Positions 43,093 to 52,115 of a stretch of DNA of 64,000 nucleotides are shown piece after piece. Source of the DNA: Mariniflexile sp044335535 (GTDB lineage: Bacteria; Bacteroidota; Bacteroidia; Flavobacteriales; Flavobacteriaceae); the NCBI RefSeq assembly GCF_044335535.1, contig NZ_JBIQVZ010000003.1, positions 186,001 to 250,000 of the forward strand. Direction: 5' to 3'. Within the stretch, counting starts at the first letter, position 1; each line of letters opens with the position of its first letter. The notes beneath the pieces were generated by a model. That model searched no databases. It was not told the DNA's origin and saw nothing but the letters and a program-made list of their open reading frames with translations. The position numbers and the translations under genes are program-made.

Positions 43093-43103
43093 TCACGTTA
43101 AAA

Positions 43104-44795
43104 ATGAGTATGAGTAACAAAAAACATCACGAAAGAACGAGAGCGCAAGAGAGCTCGAACGCCATTGAGCGGATGTATATTACTATGCGCCATTTGTTTA
43201 ACAGAGGGTTTTATAAGCCCATGGGTATTTCGGGCGATACACTTCGTGAATCCCTGTTGTTACTAAGACCAGAAATTTACGGTTCTATTGGCGAAGAAAA
43301 AGCAGAATTAGAGGGCTTACTTTATGTCATCGATAGATTGCCTATTGGTATTGAAGAATGCACTTTTATAAACCTAACAAGTGATGAGGGGTATTCTGAC
43401 TCACATTTTAAGCCCATCATACCTGAAAAAAGACGTAGAAATTGTTATAGAATTGATGCCGAGCAAATGAATATTGAGATTACCCGAGGTCGTTCGGAAA
43501 TCTACGATATTTTAACACATCTGACGTTTCTTTTTATAGAATCCCATAAAATTAGCAGTCGTGTTTTAATTGATGAAAGTGGTTCTACAACCCGTGATTG
43601 GACCAAACTCGAAAATGCAGTTTTGTCGAAAAAGAAACTCACGCAAGAGGAACGTGAAATAGCCATAACACATACTGCCAATATTTTAGGGCGCACATTT
43701 AACGAGTTAAGAGCCGTTTATTCAGATTTTGCAATACCAACACAACCAGAACGCTTGTTGCATATTGTGTATTGGTTAGGAAAACTAGCTATAGAAGAAC
43801 AAATTAATACAAACAAACGTACTGTTACCTTTAGCCCTGTTTTAAGAGAGCGACTGGGGCATCACATACACGGTGAAATTTGGGCAGATACCATTAAGGA
43901 CATTCTTTATAAAAACAATTTGTTAGAAAGACCCATACACATTATAAGTGCCAACATGCATAGTGTTATGAACACGCTTTATGCACCGTCAGCTTTAAAA
44001 ACTCCAGCATCAAAAGATGTTTACAGTGTTTATGAATCTTTAAGCAAGAAGGAAAATGATGATTTACGAAATAAAGTAACCAAAGAAGCGTTACAAAATG
44101 GCATGATTTATATTGAAGATGCCTCGGGTACTAAAATAGATGTTCAAATTTTTGATACGAGCAAGTTAGATGTTTCTAAGTTGGATATTCAAGTCAATGA
44201 AGCCAAAATAGCATCTGAAAAACCGATTATTTTGGTTATGGATTATGCTTTTGGGGAACAAGCTTATGAAACGATAGACGAGTTGTTAAAGCCTTATAAA
44301 GTAAAAGGTAATAACATCCATTTAAACATAGATTCTATATCCATTATGGGAAAAGCTGGGATTTTAGAAGGAGGAAAAGGTGATATTATGATTCCTACAG
44401 CCCATATTTTTGAAGGAACAGCCGATAATTACCCATTTACCAACGAACTTTCAAAGCAAGATTTAGAAGGCCATGGTATTGATGTGTATGAAGGTACCAT
44501 GATTACAGTTTTAGGAACTTCATTACAAAACAAAGACATTCTAAAATTCTTTTATAGCTCGACATGGCGTGTTATTGGTTTAGAAATGGAAGGTGCACAT
44601 TATCAAAAAGCCATTCAAGCAGCCTCAAAAGTGAGAAGAAGTATAAGTCCTGATGTTAAGGTAAGATACGCTTATTATGCCAGTGACAATCCATTAGAAA
44701 CTGGAGCCACATTGGCTTCTGGAGGCTTAGGAACCACAGGTGTAAAGCCAACCTATTTAATTACAAGAAAAATAATAGAACAAGTATTTAATTAA
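43104..44795 (+). CDS. DUF6909 family protein with a nucleoside-phosphorylase-like C-terminus
   Basis: 563 residues that I recognise as the Bacteroidota DUF6909 type; the function is unassigned. The N-terminal 270 residues are helical (AIERMYITMRHLFNRGFY, ERREIAITHTANILGRTFNEL-like helices). The C-terminal part (about 355-563) has IILVMDYAFGEQAYETIDEL, SISIMGKAGILEGGKGDIMIP, VIGLEMEGAHY and YASDNPLETGATLASGGLG. The GLEMEG motif and its placement recall purine/uridine phosphorylases and MTA/SAH nucleosidases. It is adjacent to GH3; a second ATG lies two codons downstream. Confidence 0.75.
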   Translation: MSMSNKKHHERTRAQESSNAIERMYITMRHLFNRGFYKPMGISGDTLRESLLLLRPEIYGSIGEEKAELEGLLYVIDRLPIGIEECTFINLTSDEGYSDSHFKPIIPEKRRRNCYRIDAEQMNIEITRGRSEIYDILTHLTFLFIESHKISSRVLIDESGSTTRDWTKLENAVLSKKKLTQEEREIAITHTANILGRTFNELRAVYSDFAIPTQPERLLHIVYWLGKLAIEEQINTNKRTVTFSPVLRERLGHHIHGEIWADTIKDILYKNNLLERPIHIISANMHSVMNTLYAPSALKTPASKDVYSVYESLSKKENDDLRNKVTKEALQNGMIYIEDASGTKIDVQIFDTSKLDVSKLDIQVNEAKIASEKPIILVMDYAFGEQAYETIDELLKPYKVKGNNIHLNIDSISIMGKAGILEGGKGDIMIPTAHIFEGTADNYPFTNELSKQDLEGHGIDVYEGTMITVLGTSLQNKDILKFFYSSTWRVIGLEMEGAHYQKAIQAASKVRRSISPDVKVRYAYYASDNPLETGATLASGGLGTTGVKPTYLITRKIIEQVFN

Positions 44796-44809
44796 TAATT
44801 ATTAATGTT

Positions 44810-45880
44810 ATGAGTAAAGAGTTGCCACAACCAAATCAATCTGAAGAAGTAGATTTAGGTCAATTATTTAAATTAATAGGAAATGCGTTTGATCGTTTCT
44901 TCAAATTTATTGCAAGTATTTTTATTGGTATTTATAACGTATTTTTATTATTGTTAATACATATTTATAGACGTTTGGTTTGGTATGCAACCGCAGTTAT
45001 TTTAGGCGTTGTTATAGGGTTTATTATTGATATGAATTCTAATAAACTCTATGGAGCTAATATGTTTATTGAAACTAATTTTAATTCAGCCAGACAGGTT
45101 TATGAAAATGTAAAGGACTTTCATCAATTAGCGAATATTGATAAAGACACATTAGGATTAGCAAAGAAATTAGGTATTTCCACTGATGAGGCAGCTCATT
45201 TAAAGGGTTTTTATATTGAGGCTGATTTGGATGAAAACAATATTGCTGAAATGTATTCTGATTTTTGTAAACGATTAGATTCTATTTCTCGTTTAGAAAT
45301 GACTTATGAAAGATATAAAAACTCATTAACAGCTTATAATTTTCGAGTTCATAGAATAGGGGTAGCTTCTACAAATAAAAGCATTTATAAAAAGATAGAA
45401 CAAGCTTTCATTGAAGGCATCTCTGGAAATGCTTATTTAAATGAACTGGCAAAAGTCAATAATGAAATTTTAGTTAGAAAGGATTCTGTGCTTCAAAACC
45501 AAATTCAAAAAACAGATTCGTTGGTTAAGGAATATTTACAGATTAGAATCAATGAATCTAAAAAAGAACCAATTCCCGGTTCAGGTACGAATCTATATAT
45601 GGGAGATGCAGAATCTGGAGGAAGTTTAATGGTTGATGAGTCTAAACTTCTTGAAAGACGGTTGGGGCTTGAGAACGGAAGAAGAGTTTTAGATAGTGCT
45701 ATTGTTAGGCAAAAGAATGTTGTTAATGTTTTAGCTAATTTCCCACAGTCAGGTTATGATATTAGGGAATGGTATGATAAAAAGAAATTCTTATTGCCAT
45801 TAATTTTATTTGTAATGACTCTTTTGGTATTTTCTTTTATGGGGCTTGGAAAATATTTGGGCAAACAAAGTAAATTGTAA
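44810..45880 (+). CDS. Wzz-like chain-length determinant family membrane protein
   Basis: 356 residues. A hydrophobic N-terminal block (about 35-85, two membrane segments) leads into a periplasmic region with coiled-coil character (about 90-320), followed by a C-terminal transmembrane helix (LLPLILFVMTLLVFSFMGLG, about 327-346). This N- and C-terminal anchoring is the Wzz/polysaccharide co-polymerase topology, although the sequence motifs are weak. Being the first gene before rfbB supports a role in polysaccharide chain length. It starts 15 bases after the DUF6909 gene. Confidence 0.65.
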   Translation: MSKELPQPNQSEEVDLGQLFKLIGNAFDRFFKFIASIFIGIYNVFLLLLIHIYRRLVWYATAVILGVVIGFIIDMNSNKLYGANMFIETNFNSARQVYENVKDFHQLANIDKDTLGLAKKLGISTDEAAHLKGFYIEADLDENNIAEMYSDFCKRLDSISRLEMTYERYKNSLTAYNFRVHRIGVASTNKSIYKKIEQAFIEGISGNAYLNELAKVNNEILVRKDSVLQNQIQKTDSLVKEYLQIRINESKKEPIPGSGTNLYMGDAESGGSLMVDESKLLERRLGLENGRRVLDSAIVRQKNVVNVLANFPQSGYDIREWYDKKKFLLPLILFVMTLLVFSFMGLGKYLGKQSKL

Positions 45881-45882
45881 TA

Positions 45883-46055
45883 GAACGCATCTTGATTTTT
45901 TGTTTTTAACCAAAAATAAAATTTGTACAGATGAGGCGCTTTTCGCAAGGCATAGCAGCGCTACGCATAAAAAAGTAACAAAAAATGGATAAATTTTAGC
46001 CATTCCTGCCTGCCGGCAGGCAGGTTTTAGGAAATAGAAAAAGTCAAGAATAGTC
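45883..46055. repeat. Miniature inverted-repeat element (TGAACTCATC family), degenerate ends
   Basis: Left end GAACGCATCTTGATTTTTTG and right end AAAAAGTCAAGAATAGTC are decayed versions of the ends at 63722-63903. The interiors of the two copies are closely alike, including GGCATAGCAG, GATTTTAGCCATTCC-type sequence and the 20-base palindrome CCTGCCTGCCGGCAGGCAGG at 46005-46024. Confidence 0.85.
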
Positions 46056-46062
46056 ATAAAAA

Positions 46063-46222
46063 GAAACACCCATAAGAATAGCATTTATACACCCGAGGAT
46101 GATTATTCAAGGTGTACCAAGCTTGTGCTGAGCATTAGCGAGATGCAAAATATATTTTGCAGCGAAGTTGGCAAGTGAAGCTTGTTGAAGCATGACAATT
46201 AAAAAACAATAAAAAGAAACAG
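46063..46222 (+). repeat. Hairpin repeat unit in the rfbB leader, interrupted by a REP-like repeat
   Basis: The hairpin part (46065-46116) has AACACCC, ACCCGAGGATGATTATTCAA and GGTGT as in the pgk leader. The tail AAAAAACAATAAAAAGAAACAG ends exactly at the rfbB ATG. Between them, 46117-46199 holds a different repeat with AAGCTTGTGCTGAGC, GCTTGTTGAAGC and an 18-base palindrome TGCAAAATATATTTTGCA (about 46143-46160). Confidence 0.75.
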
Positions 46223-47266
46223 ATGAAAATATTAATTACTGGAGGAGCAGGATTTATTGGATCTCATGTAGTAAGGCTATTTGTTGAAAAATATCCAAAT
46301 TATCATATTTTTAATTTAGACGCTCTTACTTATGCTGGCAACTTAGAGAATTTAAAGGACATTGAAAATAAATCCAATTATACTTTTATTAAAGGAGACA
46401 TAACAGATGAAATCTTTATAAATGAATTATTTAAAGAACATAAATTTGATTCAATCATTCATTTAGCCGCAGAATCGCATGTAGATAGGTCTATAAAAGA
46501 TCCATTGGCATTTGTGAAAACAAATGTAATTGGTACCATGATTCTTTTAAATGCATTTAAAAGTACATGGAAAGACAACTTTAACAACAAACTGTTTTAT
46601 CACATTAGTACCGATGAGGTTTATGGTACATTAGGAGAAACAGGGTTGTTTACAGAAACAACTTCCTATGATCCTAATTCGCCTTATTCAGCATCAAAAG
46701 CTAGCTCAGACCATTTTGTGAGAGCTTATGGTGAAACTTACGGCATGCCTTATGTTATAACAAATTGTTCCAACAATTATGGGCAAAACCAATTTCCTGA
46801 AAAGTTAATTCCGTTATTTATAAATAATATAATAAGTAGTAAATCATTACCTGTTTATGGCGACGGCAATTATACCAGAGATTGGCTGTATGTAAAGGAC
46901 CATGCGGTTGCCATTGATTTGGTTTTTCACAAAGGAAAAAACCAAGAAACCTATAATATTGGAGGTTTTAACGAATGGAAAAACATCGATTTAGTTAAGT
47001 TATTGTGCCAACAGATGGACGAAAAACTAAATAGGCAAAAAGGAACTTCAGAGAAGTTAATAACCTACGTAAAAGACCGTCCAGGACATGATTTAAGATA
47101 TGCTATTGACGCATCAAAAATAAATAAGGAATTAGGTTGGAAACCATCGGTAACCTTTGAGGAAGGTTTAAACAAAACCATAGATTGGTATTTAAACAAT
47201 GAAGATTGGCTTGATAATGTAACGAGTGGGGAGTACCAATCATATTATGAAAAGCAGTATAGTTAA
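46223..47266 (+). CDS. rfbB: dTDP-glucose 4,6-dehydratase
   Basis: 347-residue extended SDR enzyme, second step of dTDP-L-rhamnose synthesis. The NAD-binding motif TGGAGFIGSHVV is at residues 6-17; HLAAESHVDRS, the catalytic STDEVYGTLG, and YSASKASSDHFVRAY (YxxxK) follow. Substrate-loop sequences are NCSNNYGQNQFPEKLIPL and YVKDRPGHDLRYAID. It is the first of four rhamnose genes. A broken 4HB gene separates it from rfbA. Confidence 0.97.
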   Translation: MKILITGGAGFIGSHVVRLFVEKYPNYHIFNLDALTYAGNLENLKDIENKSNYTFIKGDITDEIFINELFKEHKFDSIIHLAAESHVDRSIKDPLAFVKTNVIGTMILLNAFKSTWKDNFNNKLFYHISTDEVYGTLGETGLFTETTSYDPNSPYSASKASSDHFVRAYGETYGMPYVITNCSNNYGQNQFPEKLIPLFINNIISSKSLPVYGDGNYTRDWLYVKDHAVAIDLVFHKGKNQETYNIGGFNEWKNIDLVKLLCQQMDEKLNRQKGTSEKLITYVKDRPGHDLRYAIDASKINKELGWKPSVTFEEGLNKTIDWYLNNEDWLDNVTSGEYQSYYEKQYS

Positions 47267-47272
47267 TGAAAA

Positions 47273-47298
47273 GTTATATAGTTAAGAGGTTAAGAAGG
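47273..47298 (+). repeat. GTTAnnnn octamer array, left arm of the third four-helix-bundle element
   Basis: Three eight-base units GTTATATA, GTTAAGAG and GTTAAGAA followed by GG. They are inverted relative to the nnATAACC units at 47763-47786 on the other side of the broken 4HB gene. Confidence 0.65.
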
Positions 47299-47320
47299 AC
47301 AGCATAACTATATTTAAACT

Positions 47321-47768
47321 ATGAATAAATTAAATCTCATAAAGATTTAAAAGTATGGCAGGAGTCTATGGATTTTGTTATAATATAACAGAACAGTTTC
47401 CTTCAAAGGGAACCTTTGGATTGACGTCTCAATTACGTAGAGCTTTAGTTTCAATACCATCCAACTTTGCAGAAGGCGCAGGGAGAAAAGGAGGAAAAGA
47501 ATTCTCTAGATTTTTATATATTGTTTTAGGGTCACTTTCAGAAGTTGAAACATCCATGTTAAAAACACCTTTAACACACAGGACATGATTATGGATGTAA
47601 CATCTGACCGTTGAAAAACAATAAAAATAGACAGATGAAACTCGATTGGAAATTGCATTAAGAATCCAATATTTGGAAAATGTAGAAGAAGTAAACAAGC
47701 GGATCTATTTTATTAGGAACATGCTTTCAAACCTAATAAAAAAGGTTAAATTAAACAGCTCTTTATAA
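47321..47768 (+). pseudogene. Broken four-helix bundle gene (S23/IVP-like)
   Basis: Remains of a 4HB gene in several frames. HKDLKVWQESMDFV is readable from about 47330 to 47377. A frameshift there leads to YNITEQFPSKGTFGLTSQ.., SIPSNFAEGAGRKGGKEFSR and LGSLSEVETSML. A 90-base hairpin repeat (47546-47635) then interrupts the gene and brings in a stop. The native C-terminus resumes at ETRLEIALRIQYLENVEE and ends KKVKLNSSL at 47768. Flanking GTTA/TAAC octamer arrays are inverted, as for the two thiamine-operon copies. It lies between rfbB and rfbA. Confidence 0.85.
47546..47635 (+). repeat. 90-bp hairpin repeat unit inserted in the 4HB pseudogene
   Basis: Aligns end to end with the pgk-leader unit (shared ACATGATTAT-type core, CATCTGACC, AAAAACAATAAAAATAGACAG tail). 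It is bordered on both sides by TGAAAC (47546-47551 and 47636-47641), like a short target duplication or recombination site. Its length equals one unit of the tandem copies at 35798-35980. Confidence 0.8.
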
Positions 47769-47786
47769 CCATATAACCCCATAACC
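47763..47786 (+). repeat. nnATAACC octamer array, right arm of the third four-helix-bundle element
   Basis: Three in-phase octamers TTATAACC, ATATAACC and CCATAACC. They overlap the stop of the broken 4HB gene and end 8 bases before rfbA. The same octamer type is found just before the GH3 start codon (41489-41575). Confidence 0.75.
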
Positions 47787-47794
47787 ATAAAACA

Positions 47795-48661
47795 ATGAAA
47801 GGAATAGTACTAGCAGGTGGATCAGGAACTCGATTACACCCATTAACATTATCTGTAAGCAAGCAATTAATGCCGATTTATGACAAGCCAATGATTTATT
47901 ATCCACTTTCTACCTTAATGTATGCTGGGATAAATGAGGTGTTAATAATATCTACACCAAAAGATTTACCGTTATTCCAAGATTTATTGGGGGATGGCAA
48001 AAAGTATGGTTGTAAATTTGAGTATGCCGTCCAAGAAGCTCCAAACGGATTAGCTGAGGCCTTTATAATTGGTGAAAAATTTATAGGAAACGATAAAGTC
48101 GCTTTAATTTTAGGAGATAATATTTTTTATGGTACAGGTTTAGCAAAACTATTACAGTCGAATAATGATCCTGAAGGTGGAATTATTTATGCTTATAGAG
48201 TACACGACCCAGAACGATATGGTGTGGTTGAATTTAATGATGAAGGTCAAGCCATTTCTATTGAAGAAAAGCCTGAACACCCTAAATCAAACTACGCCGT
48301 TCCAGGTATTTATTTTTATGATAATACTGTTGTTGAGATAGCAAAAAAAATAAAACCAAGCCATCGAGGTGAGCTCGAAATCACTGATGTAAATAGAGAA
48401 TATTTAAACGAAGGAAAACTTAATGTAAGCATTTTAGATAGAGGAACGGCATGGTTAGATACCGGTACATTTCAATCATTAATGCAAGCATCCCAATTTG
48501 TTGAGGTTATTGAAGAACGCCAAGGTCTAAAAATAGGAGCTATTGAAGCAGCTGCTTATGAAATGGGATATATTAATGAAGTGGAGTTTGAAAATTTAGC
48601 AGAACCATTACTAAAAAGCGGTTATGGTAAAAATTTATTAGAATTACTTAATAAAAATTGA
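47795..48661 (+). CDS. rfbA: Glucose-1-phosphate thymidylyltransferase
   Basis: 288-residue nucleotidyltransferase, first step of dTDP-L-rhamnose synthesis (dTTP + glucose 1-phosphate). MKGIVLAGGSGTRLHPLT is the nucleotide-binding N-terminus; QLMPIYDKPMIYYPLS, ALILGDNIFYG, YGVVEFN, EEKPEHPKSNYAVPGIYFYD and RGTAWLDTGT are all RmlA signatures. The stop codon overlaps the rfbC start (TGATG), indicating translational coupling. Confidence 0.97.
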   Translation: MKGIVLAGGSGTRLHPLTLSVSKQLMPIYDKPMIYYPLSTLMYAGINEVLIISTPKDLPLFQDLLGDGKKYGCKFEYAVQEAPNGLAEAFIIGEKFIGNDKVALILGDNIFYGTGLAKLLQSNNDPEGGIIYAYRVHDPERYGVVEFNDEGQAISIEEKPEHPKSNYAVPGIYFYDNTVVEIAKKIKPSHRGELEITDVNREYLNEGKLNVSILDRGTAWLDTGTFQSLMQASQFVEVIEERQGLKIGAIEAAAYEMGYINEVEFENLAEPLLKSGYGKNLLELLNKN

Positions 48662-49206
48662 TGATAGCAAAAGAAACGAAATTAAAGGGTTGTTTTATAT
48701 TAGAACCAAAGATTTTTGAAGACAGTAGAGGCTATTTTTTTGAAAGTTTCAACCAAAACACATTCAATAAATTAATTGGTCAAAACATAAATTTTATTCA
48801 AGATAATGAATCATTTTCTGTAAAAGGAACATTAAGAGGACTTCATTATCAAAATGGGGAATATGCTCAAGCAAAATTAGTAAGGGTTATAAAAGGAAGC
48901 GTTTTTGATATTGCTGTAGACATAAGAAAAGACTCAGATACCTTTGGAGAACATGTTTCTTTAGAATTATCAGAAGCCAATAAAAAGCAATTATATATCC
49001 CCAGAGGATTTGCACATGGTTTTGTGGTATTAAGTGATACAGCCATTTTTTCTTATAAATGTGATAATTTTTATAATAAAGAATCTGAAGGAGGCATCAT
49101 ATATAATGATGAATCTTTAAAAATAGATTGGAAATCAAGAGAAGATAAATTTATAATTTCGGAAAAGGATTTAATGCTTCCTAAACTTAAAAATACACAA
49201 TTATAA
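48661..49206 (+). CDS. rfbC: dTDP-4-dehydrorhamnose 3,5-epimerase
   Basis: 181-residue cupin epimerase, third step of dTDP-L-rhamnose synthesis. GCFILEPKIFEDSRGYFFESFN, QDNESFSVKGTLRGLHYQ (with the catalytic-type His), RVIKGSVFDIAVDIRKDS and YIPRGFAHGFVVLSD (His/Tyr region) are diagnostic. I use the ATG at 48661, which overlaps the rfbA stop; the TTG one codon earlier is unlikely. The 3' end overlaps rfbD (TAATG). Confidence 0.96.
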   Translation: MIAKETKLKGCFILEPKIFEDSRGYFFESFNQNTFNKLIGQNINFIQDNESFSVKGTLRGLHYQNGEYAQAKLVRVIKGSVFDIAVDIRKDSDTFGEHVSLELSEANKKQLYIPRGFAHGFVVLSDTAIFSYKCDNFYNKESEGGIIYNDESLKIDWKSREDKFIISEKDLMLPKLKNTQL

Positions 49207-50057
49207 TGAATGTTTTGGTTACTGGAGGAAATGGACAGTTGGCGAGCTGTATTAAGGATATTCAACATAATTATCCAGCTTTAAACTTTATATATACAGA
49301 TTATAAAGAATTGGATGTTAGTAACTTAAATCAAATGCAATCTTTTTTTAGTAATCTGGGAGAAATAGATTATTGTATTAATTGTGCTGCTTATACGGCT
49401 GTCGATAAAGCCGAAAATGAGGTTGAAATGGCATATAAGGTTAATGTTGAAGGACCAAGAAATTTAGCCACTATTTGCGCTAAAAATAATATAGTTTTAA
49501 TTCATATATCTACAGATTTTGTATTTGATGGACAAAAAGCAACACCTTATACTGAAACAGACCACCCCAACCCTATAAGTGTTTATGGAGATACCAAATT
49601 AAAAGGCGAAATTGAAATTCAAAAAACACTTAAAAAATATTTTATAATAAGAACATCCTGGTTGTATTCTGAGCATGGATATAATTTTATGAAAACCATG
49701 CTTAGATTAGCAAAAGAGAGAGATGAAATAAGCGTAGTATATGATCAAATAGGCACGCCAACCTATGCTGGTGATTTGGCAGGTATTATTTTAGAAATAA
49801 TTGCTTTTGATAAGGATAATTATGGGATATATCATTACAGTAATGAAGGAATAGTATCATGGTTTGATTTTGCAAAGGCTATTTTTGAAGAGAGTAAATT
49901 ATCAACTAAAGTATGGCCTATAAAAACAGAATCTTATCCCACTCCAGCTAAGAGGCCAAAGTATAGTGCGTTAGATAAAACAAAAATTAAAGATTTTTTA
50001 AAAAAGGATATCGTATTTTGGAGAGATAGTTTAAATAAAGTTTTAACAAAAATATAA
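49206..50057 (+). CDS. rfbD: dTDP-4-dehydrorhamnose reductase
   Basis: 283-residue SDR enzyme, last step of dTDP-L-rhamnose synthesis. The N-terminal NAD(P) motif is VTGGNGQLASCI, followed by INCAAYTAVDKAE, HISTDFVFDG, the YxxxK motif in VYGDTKLKGE and RTSWLYSEHGYNF. The start codon shares its A with the rfbC stop. With rfbB, rfbA and rfbC the complete rhamnose pathway is present. Confidence 0.96.
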   Translation: MNVLVTGGNGQLASCIKDIQHNYPALNFIYTDYKELDVSNLNQMQSFFSNLGEIDYCINCAAYTAVDKAENEVEMAYKVNVEGPRNLATICAKNNIVLIHISTDFVFDGQKATPYTETDHPNPISVYGDTKLKGEIEIQKTLKKYFIIRTSWLYSEHGYNFMKTMLRLAKERDEISVVYDQIGTPTYAGDLAGIILEIIAFDKDNYGIYHYSNEGIVSWFDFAKAIFEESKLSTKVWPIKTESYPTPAKRPKYSALDKTKIKDFLKKDIVFWRDSLNKVLTKI

Positions 50058-50123
50058 TAAAATTTTTAAATAAAAGAGTGTGTGATTAATACCCCATATG
50101 AGGCAGAAACTTAATAAATATTT

Positions 50124-50663
50124 ATGAAAAAAATAATTTGTTTGTTTTTAATATTATTTGCAGTTTCATGTAAAAATGATAAGCAAAATAATAATTACAC
50201 ACCAAGAAAGAAGGCGGAAATAAAAGATAATTTATTTAAAGTTAGCATGAATATAAAGGTTGATGAAAATGATAAGTTTCAATTATTTTATATTGATGAT
50301 TCTCCAGAAGGTAGTTTTAGCCAAGAAAAACGGTTAACTATTAATATAAATGGAAGTGATAGCCTTCAGGACGTACAATTTACGCTTCCAGAAAAGGTAT
50401 TTCCTTATAAGTTTAGGGTAGATTTAGGAGAAAACAATGTTGAAACAATTGTTGAAATTAATGAAATAAAACTGCAATATAATAATGAAAGTATTTTAAT
50501 AGATAAATTAGTTATGGAACGTTTTTTCCAGCCTAATATTTATTTAGAAAAAACAGATAAAGGCTATTTAAGAAAGACTATTAAAGGGCGATGTGATCCG
50601 TTTTTATTGTCAACACCATTATTAAATAAAAAAATAGAATTAGACTTACAATATAAGAAATAG
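50124..50663 (+). CDS. Predicted lipoprotein of unknown function
   Basis: 179-residue protein with a clear lipoprotein signal: MKKIICLFLILFAVSC with lipobox Cys16. The mature part has no domain I recognise. It shows beta-rich alternation (LTININGSDSLQDVQFTLPE, FRVDLGENNVETIVEINEI). It lies between rfbD and the flippase and its stop abuts the flippase start (TAGGTG), so it is probably part of the polysaccharide operon. Confidence 0.7.
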   Translation: MKKIICLFLILFAVSCKNDKQNNNYTPRKKAEIKDNLFKVSMNIKVDENDKFQLFYIDDSPEGSFSQEKRLTININGSDSLQDVQFTLPEKVFPYKFRVDLGENNVETIVEINEIKLQYNNESILIDKLVMERFFQPNIYLEKTDKGYLRKTIKGRCDPFLLSTPLLNKKIELDLQYKK

Positions 50664-52115
50664 GTGGGTAATACAAAAAGAAACTTTATTTATAATACTT
50701 TATTAGGACTCACAAATATTCTTGTCCCTATTATAACATTTCCTTATGCTTCCAGGGTATTAGGACCAGAAGGCATAGGTATAACAAGTTTTGCATTATC
50801 CCTATCAATAACTTTTATAGTTTTAGGATCACTTGGAATTCCGATATATGGTATTAGAGAGGTTGCAAAATCAAAAAAAAATATAAAGGACTTATCGAAA
50901 ACTTTCTCAGAACTTTTGATAATTCATTTGTTATGGACAATTTTGATAATGATTTTTTATGCAGTTTGGATTATTATTTCAAAAACGTACCAAAACGAAG
51001 ATGCTATAAAGTATTTTTCTTTTATTCATATTTTAAGTAGTGTAGGATTAATTAATTGGTTTTATCAAGGAATGGAAAAATACAGGTTTATTTCAGTAAT
51101 AAACTTTATTTCAAAGATTCTTACAATTTTTTTATTATTCATATTGGTAAAAAAACCTGAAGATTATTGGCTGTATTATTTAATTATAGTTTTGTCAAAT
51201 GTTCTATCTGTATTAATAAGTATTTTATATAGTTTGAATATTGTTAAATTAACTCTTTTAGGATTAGATTTTAAAAAACATTTTAAGCCTATTATAATCT
51301 TATTTAGTACACAGATGGCAATAACAATTTATGTTAATTTAGATGTCATAATGCTTAAGTATTTTTCTGACTTAAAAGATGTAGGATATTATTCTGCTTC
51401 AATTAAAATTATTAAGATTCTACTTGTATTGATAACATCTTTGGGCATGGTTTTAATTCCTAAAATCGCTATTTACATAAAAGAAAAGAAAATAAATGAA
51501 GTAAAAAATTTAATTGAAAGGTCTATAAATTTTGTTCTCTTGATGTCTATCCCTATAATTTTTTATTTATTTATTACTTCTAAAGATATTATTTTGCTTT
51601 TTGCTGGTCAAGATTTTTTATTGGCATCTCTTTTGTTAAAATTACTTACGCCTTTAATACTAATAGTTGGTCTAGCTAATATCTTTTCTTTACAAATATT
51701 GGTTCCATCAAATAATGAAAAAACCTATATGTTTATTGTTTTGCTTGGGCTGGTGATTAATATAATTTTAAATAGTGTTTTAATACCAATTATGCACTCA
51801 AAAGGAGCCGTATTGGCAACTTTAACTACCGAATTTACCGGATTAGTACTTACATATCATTACAGTAAAAAAGTAATTGACTTTTATTTTCCAATAAAAA
51901 AAGTAATTAAGTATTTATTAATTTCTTTATTGTTTGTGCCTATTAGTTTGTTTTTTTCTAGTTTCATCCAAGAAAGCCTAGTTTATTTAATTGTTTTAGC
52001 TATTTGTAGCGGTATTATATATTTTTCATTCCTATTCCTAATAAAAGACAAATTTTTTATCGAGTTCGTTTTTAGGCCAGTTTACAATAAGATTATTTTA
52101 AAAAAACAATTATGA
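50664..52115 (+). CDS. Oligosaccharide flippase (Wzx-like)
   Basis: 483-residue polytopic protein (about 12-14 membrane segments) of the MATE-like flippase superfamily that turns lipid-linked repeat units across the inner membrane. The N-terminus NTLLGLTNILVPIITFPYASRVLGPEGIG is diagnostic for RfbX/Wzx; INWFYQGMEKYRFISVINF and VGYYSASIKIIKILL follow. The start is GTG at 50664, directly after the lipoprotein stop. It overlaps the next glycosyltransferase by 4 bases (ATGA). This region is visibly AT-richer than the rhamnose genes. Confidence 0.93.
   Translation: MGNTKRNFIYNTLLGLTNILVPIITFPYASRVLGPEGIGITSFALSLSITFIVLGSLGIPIYGIREVAKSKKNIKDLSKTFSELLIIHLLWTILIMIFYAVWIIISKTYQNEDAIKYFSFIHILSSVGLINWFYQGMEKYRFISVINFISKILTIFLLFILVKKPEDYWLYYLIIVLSNVLSVLISILYSLNIVKLTLLGLDFKKHFKPIIILFSTQMAITIYVNLDVIMLKYFSDLKDVGYYSASIKIIKILLVLITSLGMVLIPKIAIYIKEKKINEVKNLIERSINFVLLMSIPIIFYLFITSKDIILLFAGQDFLLASLLLKLLTPLILIVGLANIFSLQILVPSNNEKTYMFIVLLGLVINIILNSVLIPIMHSKGAVLATLTTEFTGLVLTYHYSKKVIDFYFPIKKVIKYLLISLLFVPISLFFSSFIQESLVYLIVLAICSGIIYFSFLFLIKDKFFIEFVFRPVYNKIILKKQL

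Noticed and set aside
45806..46084. Minus-strand frame containing KPACRQAG
   Set aside because: The peptide is the translation of the palindrome CCTGCCTGCCGGCAGGCAGG within a repeat element, not a gene.
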